The notes under the pieces were generated by a model. It ran no database searches and was not told where the DNA came from. It saw nothing but the letters and a program-made list of their open reading frames with translations. This document shows positions 26,980-36,059 of a stretch of 64,000 bases of DNA, piece after piece. Each line of letters opens with the position of its first letter. Within the stretch, counting starts at the first letter, position 1. The stretch spans positions 310,001-374,000 of the forward strand of contig NZ_JAKZLB010000001.1 in assembly GCF_022808865.1 (NCBI RefSeq), given 5' to 3'. The position numbers and the translations under genes were made by a program. This DNA comes from Geothrix oryzisoli (GTDB taxonomy: Bacteria; Acidobacteriota; Holophagae; Holophagales; Holophagaceae).

Positions 26980-28170
26980 ATGGCCGGCGCCTACGCCACC
27001 TTCACCCACATCACCGACTACATGGGCTTCGAGGGCCTGCTCACCGAGGAAGAGCGGATGATCCGCGAGACCGCGCGGAAGTTCGTCAATGCCGAGGTGC
27101 TGCCCATCATCGAGAAGCACGCCCAGGACCAGACCTTCCCCAAGCACCTCATCCCCAAGATGGGCGAGTTGGGCTTCTACGGCCCTTCGCTGCCCGAGGA
27201 ATATGGCTGCATGGGCGTGTCCAACGTCGCCTACGGCCTGCTGATGTACGAACTCGAGCGCGGCGACTCTGGCCTGCGTTCCTTCGCCTCCGTGCAGGGC
27301 AGCCTCGTGATGTGGCCCATCTACGCGTACGGTAGCGAAGAGCAGAAGAAATACTGGCTGCCCAAGCTGGCCGCAGGCGAGAAGATCGGCTGCTTCGGCC
27401 TCACCGAGCCTGATTTCGGTTCCAACCCCGGCGGCATGCTCACGAAGGCCGTGCGCGAACCCGGCGGCAAGTGGCGCATCAACGGCACCAAGATGTGGAT
27501 CACCAACGGCACCGTGGCCGACGTGGCCGTGGTGTGGGCCCAGACCGAAGACGGCATCCGCGGCTTCCTGGTGGAGAAGGGCACCCCCGGCTTCAGCGCC
27601 CCGGAGATGAAGGGCAAGTGGAGCCTGCGCGCCTCCACCACCTCCGAGCTGGTGCTCGAAGACGTGATTGTGGACGAGAAGGCCAGCCTGCTGCCCAACG
27701 TGAAGGGCCTGAAAGGCCCCCTCGGCTGCCTCACCCAGGCCCGCTACGGCATCGCCTGGGGTGCCCTCGGCGCCGCCGACGCCTGCTACCAGTGCGCGCT
27801 CGACTACGCGAAGAGCCGCATCCAGTTCGACAAGCCCATCGCCAGCTTCCAGCTCCAGCAGGAGAAGCTGGCCTGGATGGTCACCGAGCTCACCAAGGGT
27901 CAGCTGCTGGTGCACCAGCTGGGCCGCCTCAAGGACGCCAAGACCTACACGCCCGCCCAGGTCTCCATGGCCAAGATGAACAACGTGAACGTCTCCCTCG
28001 AGATCTGCCGCAAGGCCCGCACCATCCTGGGCGCCAACGGCATCCTCGACGAGTACCCGGTCATGCGCCACATGGCCAACCTCGAAAGTGTCTACACCTA
28101 CGAGGGCACGCACGACATGCACACCCTCGTCATCGGCCAGGAAGTGACGGGGATCCCCGCGTACCGCTGA
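26980..28170 (+). CDS. gcdH: Acyl-CoA dehydrogenase, glutaryl-CoA dehydrogenase type
   Basis: FAD-dependent oxidation, and in this subfamily also decarboxylation, of glutaryl-CoA to crotonyl-CoA. The 396-residue protein has CFGLTEPDFGSNPGGM, KMWITNGTVADVAVVWA and the C-terminal YEGTHDMHTLVIGQEVTGIPAY, in which the Glu is the catalytic base. The start region (HITDYMGFEGLLTEEE) also matches the subfamily. AGGAGA lies six bases before the ATG. Electron-transfer partners are not nearby. A hairpin terminator follows. Confidence 0.88.
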   Translation: MAGAYATFTHITDYMGFEGLLTEEERMIRETARKFVNAEVLPIIEKHAQDQTFPKHLIPKMGELGFYGPSLPEEYGCMGVSNVAYGLLMYELERGDSGLRSFASVQGSLVMWPIYAYGSEEQKKYWLPKLAAGEKIGCFGLTEPDFGSNPGGMLTKAVREPGGKWRINGTKMWITNGTVADVAVVWAQTEDGIRGFLVEKGTPGFSAPEMKGKWSLRASTTSELVLEDVIVDEKASLLPNVKGLKGPLGCLTQARYGIAWGALGAADACYQCALDYAKSRIQFDKPIASFQLQQEKLAWMVTELTKGQLLVHQLGRLKDAKTYTPAQVSMAKMNNVNVSLEICRKARTILGANGILDEYPVMRHMANLESVYTYEGTHDMHTLVIGQEVTGIPAYR

Positions 28171-28184
28171 GCGCCGTTCCCGCC

Positions 28185-28216
28185 GCAGAAAACGGGCCGC
28201 AGGGTCCGTTTTCTGC
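28185..28216 (+). terminator. Hairpin terminator after gcdH
   Basis: GCAGAAAACGG at 28185-28195 pairs exactly with CCGTTTTCTGC at 28206-28216 around a 10-base loop. It lies between the gcdH stop and the patatin gene. The T-run is inside the arm and not after it, so strength is uncertain. Confidence 0.65.
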
Positions 28217-28230
28217 GTATAGAATGCCGG

Positions 28231-29202
28231 ATGCCCCAACTCTTCCGGGTCCTGTCCATCGACGGCGGCGGCATCCGCGGCCTGATCCCGGCCCTGGTGC
28301 TGGCGGAGCTGGAACGGCAGACAGGCCGCGCCATCTCCGACTGCTTCGACTTGATCGCGGGCACCAGCACGGGAGGCATCCTGGCCCTGGGGCTCGCCAT
28401 GCCGGGGGAGGGTGGGCGGCCCCGCTACTCGGCCCAGGATCTGGCTGGACTCTACGTGCGGGAGGGCGCGCGGATCTTCGATGAAAGCCCATGGCGGCGG
28501 CTCACGAATCCCATGGGGCTGCGGGCGGCCAAGTACCCGAGCGACGGCGTCGAGGGGGTGCTGGCGCAGTATTTCGGAGAGGCCCGCCTCAAAGAGGCCC
28601 TCGTGGAAGTCCTGGTGACGGCCTATGACCTGGAGAAGCGGGACGCCTTCTTCTACCGCCGCCGCAGGGCCCGGGCGGACGCCCGCTACGATGTGCCCAT
28701 GCGGGTGGCCGCCCGCGCCACCAGCGCGGCGCCCACCTACTTCGAACCGACCCTGGTGACCTGGCCCGGCGAGCGCGATGTGCTCGTGGACGGCGGCGTC
28801 TTTGCCAACAATCCCGCCATGTGCGCCTATGCAGAGGCCCGGCAGGCCCCGTCAGGAGGAGCGGACATCCTCCTGGTCTCCCTCGGCACGGGCCTCTACA
28901 CGCGGCCCTACCGCTACGAAGATGCCAAGGGCTGGGGGGTGGCCGGCTGGGCCCGTCCCATCTTGGATGTCATCTTTGATGGCGTGGCCGACACTGTGGA
29001 CTACCAGCTGCGTCAGCTCCTGCCTGCCGGCATGGACGGCATCCCGCGCTACCGGCGCTTCCAGACCGACCTCGATGCGGGCCTCAGCGAGATGGACGAC
29101 ACCAGCCCTGAACACCTGGAGGGGCTCCATCGCGCCGCCGAGGCCATCCTCCAGCGCCAGTCCGCCGACATGGCAGCCCTGGTGAGGCAACTCGCAGGCT
29201 AG
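28231..29202 (+). CDS. Patatin-like phospholipase
   Basis: Serine-aspartate dyad lipid acyl hydrolase of 323 residues. It shows the oxyanion GGGIRG near residue 12, the nucleophile elbow GTSTGG (Ser46) and the dyad Asp187 in DGGVFANNP. There is no signal peptide, so it is cytoplasmic or delivered otherwise. It follows the gcdH terminator, with its ATG about 15 bases after the hairpin, and converges on the Usp gene with seven bases between stops. No CBASS-type cyclase is nearby, so a defence role is not supported. Confidence 0.88.
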   Translation: MPQLFRVLSIDGGGIRGLIPALVLAELERQTGRAISDCFDLIAGTSTGGILALGLAMPGEGGRPRYSAQDLAGLYVREGARIFDESPWRRLTNPMGLRAAKYPSDGVEGVLAQYFGEARLKEALVEVLVTAYDLEKRDAFFYRRRRARADARYDVPMRVAARATSAAPTYFEPTLVTWPGERDVLVDGGVFANNPAMCAYAEARQAPSGGADILLVSLGTGLYTRPYRYEDAKGWGVAGWARPILDVIFDGVADTVDYQLRQLLPAGMDGIPRYRRFQTDLDAGLSEMDDTSPEHLEGLHRAAEAILQRQSADMAALVRQLAG

Positions 29203-29209
29203 GCAGACC

Positions 29210-29638
29210 CTAGTGCGTCTTCTCGGTCCGCACCACGAGGACGTCGCAGGGCGCCAGCCGCACCACGCGGGCGGCGGTGCTGCCGAAGAGGAGCCGCTCC
29301 AGCGTGGAGTGGCCGACCTGGGCCACCACCAGCAGCGTCTTCGTGTCCGCCTCGGAGACCAGCTCCTCGGCGGGGCCACCCCACTTCACGACGACCTGGG
29401 AATCCCCGTACGGCTTCACCCAGGACTCCAGCTGCTCCCGCGCGTGGTCCTCCATGCTCTTGAGCCAGGCGGGGTCGGGCAGGGCGATCTGCGCCTCGGG
29501 CAGCATGGGCGCGGGGGGCTGTAGGACATGCATGGCGACCAGGGGCACGCCCATGCGGGCCGCCCAGGTCCCAGCCCGTTCCAGAGCCTGCTTCGAGGCT
29601 TCGGAGAAGTCCACACCCACCAACACCCGTGTGATCAC
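29210..29638 (-). CDS. Universal stress protein (UspA family)
   Basis: A 142-residue cytoplasmic protein with the Usp alpha/beta fold: VLVGVDFSEASKQAL at the N terminus and the ATP-binding type motif near the end (GHSTLERLLFGSTAARVVRLAPCDVLVV). GTG at 29638 is preferred because GGAGG lies five bases upstream. An ATG 42 bases earlier lacks a ribosome-binding site. It diverges from the pirin genes. Confidence 0.85.
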   Translation of the reverse strand: MITRVLVGVDFSEASKQALERAGTWAARMGVPLVAMHVLQPPAPMLPEAQIALPDPAWLKSMEDHAREQLESWVKPYGDSQVVVKWGGPAEELVSEADTKTLLVVAQVGHSTLERLLFGSTAARVVRLAPCDVLVVRTEKTH

Positions 29639-29710
29639 GGCGTCCTCCGCTTGGATGCCCCCAAGATACGTCCAGGTCATCGATCGGTGCCGGTTTTTTT
29701 CAGGGGGGGC

Positions 29711-29738
29711 TTGAAATAGAAGTTGCAACACATATAAT
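29711..29738 (+). promoter_or_regulatory. Near-consensus sigma-70 promoter of the pirin operon
   Basis: TTGAAA at 29711-29716 and a perfect TATAAT at 29733-29738 are separated by 16 bases. A start site about seven bases downstream would give a leader of about ten bases carrying AGGAGG right before the pirin ATG at 29755. This is the best promoter match in the window. Confidence 0.75.
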
Positions 29739-29754
29739 GGGTTCAGGAGGCGCC

Positions 29755-30453
29755 ATGATCACGCTGCGATCTGCCGGGGCCCGGGGCCACTTCGATTTCG
29801 GATGGCTGGACACCCACCACACCTTCTCCTTCGGAGAGTATTTCGATCCTGAACACACCCAGTTCCGTGCCCTGCGCGTGCTGAATGAGGACCGGGTCCA
29901 GCCCGGCAAGGGCTTCGGCACCCACGGCCACCGGGACATGGAGATCCTCACCTGGGTTCTCTCGGGCGCCCTGGAACACCGCGACAGCCTGGGCACCCAC
30001 GGGGTCATACGGCCCGGCGAGGCCCAGGTCATGAGCGCCGGCACGGGCATCCGGCACAGCGAGTTCAATGCCTCGGGCACGGACCCGGTGCATTTCCTCC
30101 AGATCTGGATCCTGCCGGAACGGCAGGGCCTGGCTCCCCGCTATGACCAGGTGGCCTTCGGCGCCGAGGATCTGGAGGACCGCCTGCGCTTGATCGCCAG
30201 CCCGGATGGTTCCGAGGGCTCGGTGAAGCTCTTCCAGGATGTGAAGGTCTACGCGGCCCGCCTGGGCACCGGCCGCGAGGTCCAGGCCGCGCTGCCCGTG
30301 GGGCGCTCCGGCTTCCTCCAGGTGGCCCAGGGCTCCGTGACGCTGAACGGCACCGCCATGAACGCCGGGGATGCCGCCCGCATCGAAGGAGAGCCGTCGC
30401 TCACGGTGGTGGCCGGCATGCCTTCCGAAATCCTGTTCTTCGACTTGGCCTGA
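29755..30453 (+). CDS. Pirin family protein (first of a tandem pair)
   Basis: A bicupin of 232 residues. The N-terminal cupin has FGTHGHRDMEILTWVLSGALEHRDS and GTGIRHSEFN, which supply the metal-binding histidines and Glu. Bacterial pirins of this type can act as quercetin dioxygenases or redox-linked regulators; the substrate here is unknown. ATG at 29755 has AGGAGG four bases upstream. It is nine bases before a second pirin gene on the same transcript. Confidence 0.9.
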   Translation: MITLRSAGARGHFDFGWLDTHHTFSFGEYFDPEHTQFRALRVLNEDRVQPGKGFGTHGHRDMEILTWVLSGALEHRDSLGTHGVIRPGEAQVMSAGTGIRHSEFNASGTDPVHFLQIWILPERQGLAPRYDQVAFGAEDLEDRLRLIASPDGSEGSVKLFQDVKVYAARLGTGREVQAALPVGRSGFLQVAQGSVTLNGTAMNAGDAARIEGEPSLTVVAGMPSEILFFDLA

Positions 30454-30462
30454 GGAGGTCCC

Positions 30463-31329
30463 ATGTCCTTCAAACCCGTTTCCATCATCGTTCCAGGCCT
30501 CCCCACCGAGGACGGCAACCGCGTGCCCCTCACCCGCCTGGTACCCGGACAGGGGCACCGGGGCGCGGATGCCTTCCGCGCCATGGACCCCTTCCTGCTC
30601 ATGGACCACTTCGGTCCGATGGTGCTGCCGCCGGGCACGGATGCGGGCTTCCCGCCCCACCCCCACCGCGGCTTCCAGACCCTCACCTACCTCATCCAGG
30701 GCGCCTTCCGGCATCGCGACAGCACGGGCGGCTCCGGCCTGCTCCAGCCCGGCGGCGCCCAGCTGATGAACGCGGGCGCGGGCATCGTCCACGAGGAGAT
30801 GCCGGTGCCGGAACACCTGGAGACCGGCGGCCCCATCGAGGGCGTGCAGCTCTGGATCAACCTGCCCAAGGCGGACAAGGGTTCCGCCCCCGGCTACACG
30901 GATCTCCAACCGGAAGCCATGCCCTGGCAGGCGCTCCCCGGCGGCCGCATCCGCGTGCTGGCGGGCACCTGGGCCGGTGTGACGGGCCCCGCCCAGACCC
31001 CGGCGCGGATCGCCTACGCCCACCTGGAGCTGGAGGCTGGAGCCCGCTTCCAGCAGGCGATTCCGGAGGGCTGGATCGCCGCCGTGGTGCCTTTGCACGG
31101 CACCGTCCGGGTGGAGGGCACTGAGGTTCCCGCGGATACCGTGGCCCTGCTGGGCGAAGGAGACACCCTGGCGCTGGAAACGGTGACACCCGCGAGCCTC
31201 ATGCTGCTCGCGGGGGAACCGATCCGCGAACCCATCGCCCACTACGGTCCCTTCGTGATGAACACCCGCGAGGAAATCGAGCAGGCCATCCGGGACTACC
31301 AGGAAGGCCGCATGGGGTACCTCGACTGA
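30463..31329 (+). CDS. Pirin family protein (second of a tandem pair)
   Basis: A 288-residue bicupin of the longer pirin type with MDPFLLMDHFGP, PPHPHRGFQTLTYLIQG and GAGIVHEEMP, so the metal site (HPHRG ... Glu) is complete, and a C-terminal pirin domain ending HYGPFVMNT. It shares only fold and motifs with the gene upstream, so this is not a recent duplication. Its stop TGA abuts the rarA stop on the other strand in TGATCA. Confidence 0.9.
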   Translation: MSFKPVSIIVPGLPTEDGNRVPLTRLVPGQGHRGADAFRAMDPFLLMDHFGPMVLPPGTDAGFPPHPHRGFQTLTYLIQGAFRHRDSTGGSGLLQPGGAQLMNAGAGIVHEEMPVPEHLETGGPIEGVQLWINLPKADKGSAPGYTDLQPEAMPWQALPGGRIRVLAGTWAGVTGPAQTPARIAYAHLELEAGARFQQAIPEGWIAAVVPLHGTVRVEGTEVPADTVALLGEGDTLALETVTPASLMLLAGEPIREPIAHYGPFVMNTREEIEQAIRDYQEGRMGYLD

Positions 31330-32718
31330 TCAGATCGGCTTCGCTTCCAGCTTCCGGCCCAGGGTGAACCTCCCCTGGGCCAGTTTCTGGATGGCTCGGG
31401 CCAGGCCTTCGCGGCTGCAGGCCAGCTCGGTGCTCCAGGCCTCCAGGGGCACTTCGCCGCCCTCGGGGTGATCCTCGATCCAGGCCTGCCACAGGTCTGC
31501 GAGGGCCGCCGCATCCGGCTCCTGGCGGTCCCGCCAGCTGCGCTCCTGGGGGCGCTTCGGTTCGTAAAACGATTGGCCACGCAGCTTATCGGGCAGGAAA
31601 GTCTGCTCCCGGTCGTAGTCGTCATGGGAGTAGTGGTAGCCTGCGCCGCGGCCCGCCTTGCGGGCGGTGCTGGTGTGGGCGTCGCGGATGGCCTCGGGGA
31701 TGGGCGCGTCGTCGGCCGCCAGGGCCGCGTCCACGGCCAGCACGGTGGCGTTGCTCTTGGGGGCGTTGGCGGTGTAGATGATGGCCTGGGCCAAGGGGAT
31801 GCGAGCCTCGGGCCAGCCGATCTGCTCTACGGCGCGGCTGGCGGCCTCGCAGAGGATGAAGGCCTGGGGATCGGCGTTGCCCACATCCTCGGCGGCGCAG
31901 ACCATCAGGCGCCGGGCGATGAAGCGCGGATCCTCGCCGCCGCGGATCATGCGGCTGAGGTAGTAGAGGGCTGCGTCCGCATCCGAGCCCCGCAGGCTCT
32001 TCTGGAAGGCGCTGGCCAGGTCGTAGTGGCCGTCGGCACGGTCGAACATCATGCGCCCGCCCAGGGCGCCCTGGAGGGATTCCAGGTCCGGATCCGGCAT
32101 CTCCATCCAGGTCTCCAGGCCCGAGAGCGCCGAGCGCAGGTCGCCGCCGGCCCAGTGGGAGAGCCATTCGAAGACTTCGGCAGGCTCCGGCTGCCCTGGC
32201 CGCTCCCTGGCCCAGGCCCGCTTGAGCACCTGCTGGATGTGGGTGGGCTCCAGGGCCTTGAGGGCGATGAGCTGGCAGCGACTGCGGAGCGCGGGATTCA
32301 GGTAGAAGGCCGGGTTTTCAGTGGTGGCGCCGATGAGGATGGCCTCGCCGCGCTCCAGGAAGGGCAGCAGGATGTCCTGCTGGGCCCGGTTGAAGCGGTG
32401 GATCTCGTCGAGGAACACCACGGGCGGCACCGTGCGGAACAGGGGCATCTCGCGGCTGTCCGCCAGGAACTTCTTCAGCTCCGCCGCGCTGCCGCTGACA
32501 CCCGAGAACTCCATGAAGCCGTGCCCCGTGGCCTCCGCCAGGATGCGGGCCAGAGTGGTCTTGCCCGTACCCGGCGGCCCCCACATGACCATGGAGGGCA
32601 GGCGACCCCCGGCGGTCAGCCGGGTCAGGGCACCCTTGGGGCCCAGCAGGTGGGCCTGGCCCACCACCTCATCAAGGGTGGCGGGGCGGAGGCGCTCGGG
32701 AAGGGGAATGTGGGACAT
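31330..32718 (-). CDS. rarA: Replication-associated recombination protein A (RarA/MgsA)
   Basis: AAA+ ATPase acting at stalled replication forks. The 462-residue protein has Walker A GPPGTGKTT (47-55), Walker B FLDEIHRFN (102-110), the sensor GATTENPAF and the C-terminal tetramerisation domain (GADLR-type GGDLRSALS, then MIRGGEDPRFIARRL). ATG at 32718 opens MSHIPLPERLRP, the family N terminus. It diverges from the alanyl-tRNA editing gene across 44 bases. Confidence 0.94.
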   Translation of the reverse strand: MSHIPLPERLRPATLDEVVGQAHLLGPKGALTRLTAGGRLPSMVMWGPPGTGKTTLARILAEATGHGFMEFSGVSGSAAELKKFLADSREMPLFRTVPPVVFLDEIHRFNRAQQDILLPFLERGEAILIGATTENPAFYLNPALRSRCQLIALKALEPTHIQQVLKRAWARERPGQPEPAEVFEWLSHWAGGDLRSALSGLETWMEMPDPDLESLQGALGGRMMFDRADGHYDLASAFQKSLRGSDADAALYYLSRMIRGGEDPRFIARRLMVCAAEDVGNADPQAFILCEAASRAVEQIGWPEARIPLAQAIIYTANAPKSNATVLAVDAALAADDAPIPEAIRDAHTSTARKAGRGAGYHYSHDDYDREQTFLPDKLRGQSFYEPKRPQERSWRDRQEPDAAALADLWQAWIEDHPEGGEVPLEAWSTELACSREGLARAIQKLAQGRFTLGRKLEAKPI

Positions 32719-32762
32719 GGTCGGCCGGACCTCCAGACTAGCCGCTGTGCTAGGCTCCCCGC

Positions 32763-33950
32763 ATGACCCAGCTTCCGGCCTACGAGCGCGACCCCTATCT
32801 GGACCACCTCGAGACCCGCATCCTGCGCAGTGGAGAGGGGAAGGGCCGTCCTTTCGTGATCCTGGAGGACACTGTCTTCTACCCTGAGGGCGGAGGGCAG
32901 CCCTGCGACCTGGGCACGGTGAACGGTGTGGCCGTGCTGGATGTCCAGAAACAGGCCGACGGAATCTGGCACGAGCTGGCTTCACCGCTGGCCGAAGGGC
33001 CAGCCTCGCTGGCCCTGGACTGGGCCCGCCGGTTCGACCACATGCAGCAGCACACGGGCCAGCACCTGCTCACGGCGGTGGCCCAGGACCGATTCCGGTG
33101 GGGGACCACCGCCTTCCACCTGGGGCCCCGGGTTTGCGACATCGAGCTGGACGCGCCCGCCATCTCCCCGGGGGATCTGGAGCGGCTCGAAGAGGCCGTC
33201 GCCGCGGAGATCCGCGCCCGGCGGGAGATCTCCGCCCGCTGGGTGAGCCCCGAGGCCTATGGCCAGGAGGCGGTCCGCTCGCGGGGGCTGCCCGAGGGCC
33301 ACACCGGCGACATCCGTCTCGTCGAGATCGCCGGGGTGGATCTGAACACCTGCGGCGGCACGCACCTGCGTCATACCGGCGAGATCGAGGCCCTGAAGCT
33401 GCTCGGGACCGAAAGCATCCGGGGCGGCACCCGGCTCTTCTACGCCGCCGGCGGCCGGATGCGGCACCGGCTCGGCAGCCACGAAGCCCGCAATGCCGCG
33501 CTGCGCACCCTGCTGGGCGCACCGGATGAGGACCTGGTGCCCGCCCTCCAGATCCGGCTGGACCAGCTGCTGGCTCTGGAACGGCGTCACCGCAAGCTCG
33601 AGGAGGAACTGGCGGAATACCAGGCCGCGGCCCTGGCCGCGCGGCCCGGGCCTCTGGTGGAAGCCCATCTGGAAGGGAAGGACATGGCCTTCCTCCAGAA
33701 GCTGGCCCGGGGCATCCTGGCGGCGGATCCCGCCAAGGCCGTGTTCCTGACCTCGGATCAGGGTGGGCAGGGCCTGTTCCTGCTGAGTGCGGGCGAGGAT
33801 TCCCGGCTGGAGGTGCCGGTGGCCGGCAAGGCCGTGGCGGCCCTCCTGGGCGCCAAGGGGGGCGGTTCCGGGAAGACCTTCCAGGGCAAGGCCCCAGGCT
33901 TGTCTGCGCGGGCCGAGGCGCTAGCCTGCCTGCGGGACCAGGAGGTCTGA
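32763..33950 (+). CDS. Alanyl-tRNA editing protein (AlaX-type) with DHHA1 domain
   Basis: Free-standing editor that hydrolyses Ser- or Gly-mischarged tRNA-Ala. The 395-residue protein lacks an aminoacylation domain. It has the N-terminal AlaRS beta barrel (FYPEGGGQPCDLG) and the zinc-site motifs HTGQHLL and CGGTHLRHTGE, then a coiled coil (about 265-300) and a C-terminal DHHA1 domain with glycine-rich GAKGGGSGKTFQGKA. This is the long AlaX form. alaS itself is not in the window. Confidence 0.88.
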   Translation: MTQLPAYERDPYLDHLETRILRSGEGKGRPFVILEDTVFYPEGGGQPCDLGTVNGVAVLDVQKQADGIWHELASPLAEGPASLALDWARRFDHMQQHTGQHLLTAVAQDRFRWGTTAFHLGPRVCDIELDAPAISPGDLERLEEAVAAEIRARREISARWVSPEAYGQEAVRSRGLPEGHTGDIRLVEIAGVDLNTCGGTHLRHTGEIEALKLLGTESIRGGTRLFYAAGGRMRHRLGSHEARNAALRTLLGAPDEDLVPALQIRLDQLLALERRHRKLEEELAEYQAAALAARPGPLVEAHLEGKDMAFLQKLARGILAADPAKAVFLTSDQGGQGLFLLSAGEDSRLEVPVAGKAVAALLGAKGGGSGKTFQGKAPGLSARAEALACLRDQEV

Positions 33951-33954
33951 TCCG

Positions 33955-34788
33955 ATGGGCTCCTGGCCGCCGCGCCTCCTGAAGCTGCTGGTCTGGGGTC
34001 TCGGCCTCTATGCGGGGTTCTGCTTCCTGGCCTTCCTGGTCCAGCGGCGGATGATGTATTTCCCCGATCGCGAAATCGAGCCGGAGGCCGTCCAGCGGGC
34101 CGTGGGCGCCCGGCTGGTGCCCTGGCGGGATGCGAAGGGGAGCGTGCTGGGCTGGCGGCGGGCGGCGAGATCGGCGGCTCCCCGGGTCCTGGTGCTGCAC
34201 GGGAACGCCGGCGATGCCCTGGGCCGGGTGGACTATCTTCCGGTGCTGGAGGCCGCGGGTTTCGAGGGCGTGCTGCTCGATTACCCGGGCTATGGTCCCC
34301 GGGAAGGTGATCCTGCGGAGGCGGCCCTGGTGGCCGATGCGCGGGCGGCCCTGCGCCAGCTGAAAGCGGAATCCGCCGCGCCGGTGCTCCTGCTGGGGGA
34401 GAGCCTCGGGTCCGGCGTGGCGGTGCAGGTGGCCGCCGCCGAACCGGGCCAGGTGGCCGGGCTGCTCCTGGCCGTGCCCTTCGCGCGGATGACCGAGGTG
34501 GCCGCGCACCACTACCCGTACCTCCCGATGGGCCTGATCATGAGGGACCGCTGGGACAGCCTGGCGGCGCTTCGCGGCTATCCAGGCCCGGTGGCGGTCC
34601 TGATCGCGGGTCGGGACGAGGTCGTGGGGGCCGAGCAGGGGCGGAAGCTGGCCCGGGAGGCCACGGGTCCGGCCCAGGTCTGGGAAGTCTCCGGGGCCGC
34701 CCACAACAGCCTGCCCATGGTCCCCGGCCGCCCCCCCTGGCCCGAGGCCCTGAGGTTTCTGCGGAACCGCATGGCGATGGGACAATGA
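33955..34788 (+). CDS. Alpha/beta hydrolase, BEM46/YfhR-like, membrane-anchored
   Basis: A 277-residue protein with an N-terminal membrane helix (about 10-30, LLVWGLGLYAGFCFLAFLV). The hydrolase fold follows: VLHGNAGDALG, DYPGYGPREGDP, nucleophile elbow GESLGSG, catalytic Asp in IAGRDEVV and His in GAAHNSL. This order matches the BEM46/YfhR group, whose substrate is unknown. It lies four bases after the editing gene and four before the cysteine desulfurase. Confidence 0.85.
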   Translation: MGSWPPRLLKLLVWGLGLYAGFCFLAFLVQRRMMYFPDREIEPEAVQRAVGARLVPWRDAKGSVLGWRRAARSAAPRVLVLHGNAGDALGRVDYLPVLEAAGFEGVLLDYPGYGPREGDPAEAALVADARAALRQLKAESAAPVLLLGESLGSGVAVQVAAAEPGQVAGLLLAVPFARMTEVAAHHYPYLPMGLIMRDRWDSLAALRGYPGPVAVLIAGRDEVVGAEQGRKLAREATGPAQVWEVSGAAHNSLPMVPGRPPWPEALRFLRNRMAMGQ

Positions 34789-34792
34789 GCCC

Positions 34793-35923
34793 ATGGACCT
34801 GATCTACCTCGACCACAACGCCACCACCGCCCTCGATCCCGAGGTCTTCGAAGCCATGCGTCCCTGGTTCACGGAGCGCTTCGGCAATGCCAGCGCGGCC
34901 TATGCCCTGGGCCACTTGTCGGATGGCGCGGTGGTCGCGGCCCGGGAGCAGGTGGCGGCCCTGGTGGGCTGCACCCCGGCGGAGGTCGTCTTCACCTCGG
35001 GCGGCACCGAGAGCCTCAACCATGCCTTCCGCGGGGTGTGGGAAGGCTTCCCGGCCAAGCGCCATCTGGTGACGACCGCGGTGGAGCACCCTGCGGTGCG
35101 GGCGCTGGTGCAGTGGTGGAAGGGGCAGGGCGGCGAGGCCACCGATGTGGGGGTGGATGAGTCGGGCCAGCTGGATCTGGGGGCCCTGGAGGCCGCTGTG
35201 CGGTCGGACACGGCCCTGGTGGCGGTCATGGCCGCCAACAACGAGTCCGGCGTGCTCTTCCCCGTGGCCGAGGCCGCCCGCATCGCGAAGGCCAAGGGCG
35301 CGCTCTTCCTGGTGGATGCCACCCAGGCCATGGGGAAGATCCCCGTGGATGCCGCGGCCTGGGGTGCGGACCTGCTCTGCCTCAGCGGCCACAAGTTCCA
35401 CGGTCCCAAAGGCACCGGCCTGCTCATGATCCGCCGGGGGGTGCGCCTGAAGCCGCTGATGCTGGGCGGCTCCCAGGAGCGCGGTCGGCGGGGCGGCACC
35501 GAGAACGTGCCGGGGATCGTGGGGCTGGGCAAGGCCGCGGAGCTGGCGCAGGCCCGGCTGCCGGAGATGGAGCGTGTGCGCGGCCTGCGGGATGCCTTCG
35601 AGGCGCGCCTGCTCCGGGAGATCCCCGAAGTCCTCATCCATGGCGCCTCCGCCGACCGCCTGCCGAACACGAGCCTCCTGGGTTTCGCGGGCCTCGAAGG
35701 CGAGGCTCTGCAACTGAGGCTGGCCGAGCAGGGCATCTGTGTGTCGACCGGCAGCGCCTGCAGCACGGGCATGCGGGAGCCCAGCCATGTGCTGCGCGCC
35801 ATGCGCGTGCCCGATGCTTACGCGCGGGGCACCGTGCGCTTCAGCCTCGGCCGGGGCACCACCAGCCTCCAGCTCCAGGAGGTGGCCGATCTGCTTCCCG
35901 GGGTGGTGGCGACCCTCAGGTAG
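34793..35923 (+). CDS. Cysteine desulfurase (NifS/IscS family)
   Basis: PLP enzyme that moves sulfur from cysteine to acceptors for iron-sulfur clusters or thiolated tRNA. The 376-residue protein has the PLP lysine in SGHKFHGPKG (Lys201), the substrate cysteine in SACSTG (Cys323) and VDATQAMGKIPVD. The HNATT start is typical of the NifS/IscS type. No iscU or mnmA follows, so which acceptor it serves cannot be decided. Confidence 0.9.
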   Translation: MDLIYLDHNATTALDPEVFEAMRPWFTERFGNASAAYALGHLSDGAVVAAREQVAALVGCTPAEVVFTSGGTESLNHAFRGVWEGFPAKRHLVTTAVEHPAVRALVQWWKGQGGEATDVGVDESGQLDLGALEAAVRSDTALVAVMAANNESGVLFPVAEAARIAKAKGALFLVDATQAMGKIPVDAAAWGADLLCLSGHKFHGPKGTGLLMIRRGVRLKPLMLGGSQERGRRGGTENVPGIVGLGKAAELAQARLPEMERVRGLRDAFEARLLREIPEVLIHGASADRLPNTSLLGFAGLEGEALQLRLAEQGICVSTGSACSTGMREPSHVLRAMRVPDAYARGTVRFSLGRGTTSLQLQEVADLLPGVVATLR

Positions 35924-36059
35924 GGCCGTGGAGTCGCGATATCTGGCCGGTAAATTACATGAATGATGCATGTTTTTCATAATTCTTTGGCGTGATGCCC
36001 AGTGGCATGATGGTCGGAACCGGAGGCGGCGGGTCCTTGCCTCCGGATGAGAGCGCCGC
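35924..36059. promoter_or_regulatory. AT-rich leader with direct repeat and hairpin
   Basis: This 136-base gap is clearly richer in A/T than its surroundings. It holds an inverted ACATG/CATGT (35957-35973) and a direct repeat TGGCGTGATG/TGGCATGATG at 35988-35997 and 36003-36012. An 8-bp hairpin, CCGGAGGC with GCCTCCGG at 36020-36046, ends 13 bases before the next ATG. Probably the promoter and leader of the repeat protein gene; the roles are inferred. Confidence 0.45.

Noticed and set aside
28231-29202. Patatin as part of an anti-phage CBASS-like system
   Set aside because: No cyclase, sensor or other defence gene is adjacent. Neighbours are gcdH and a universal stress protein.
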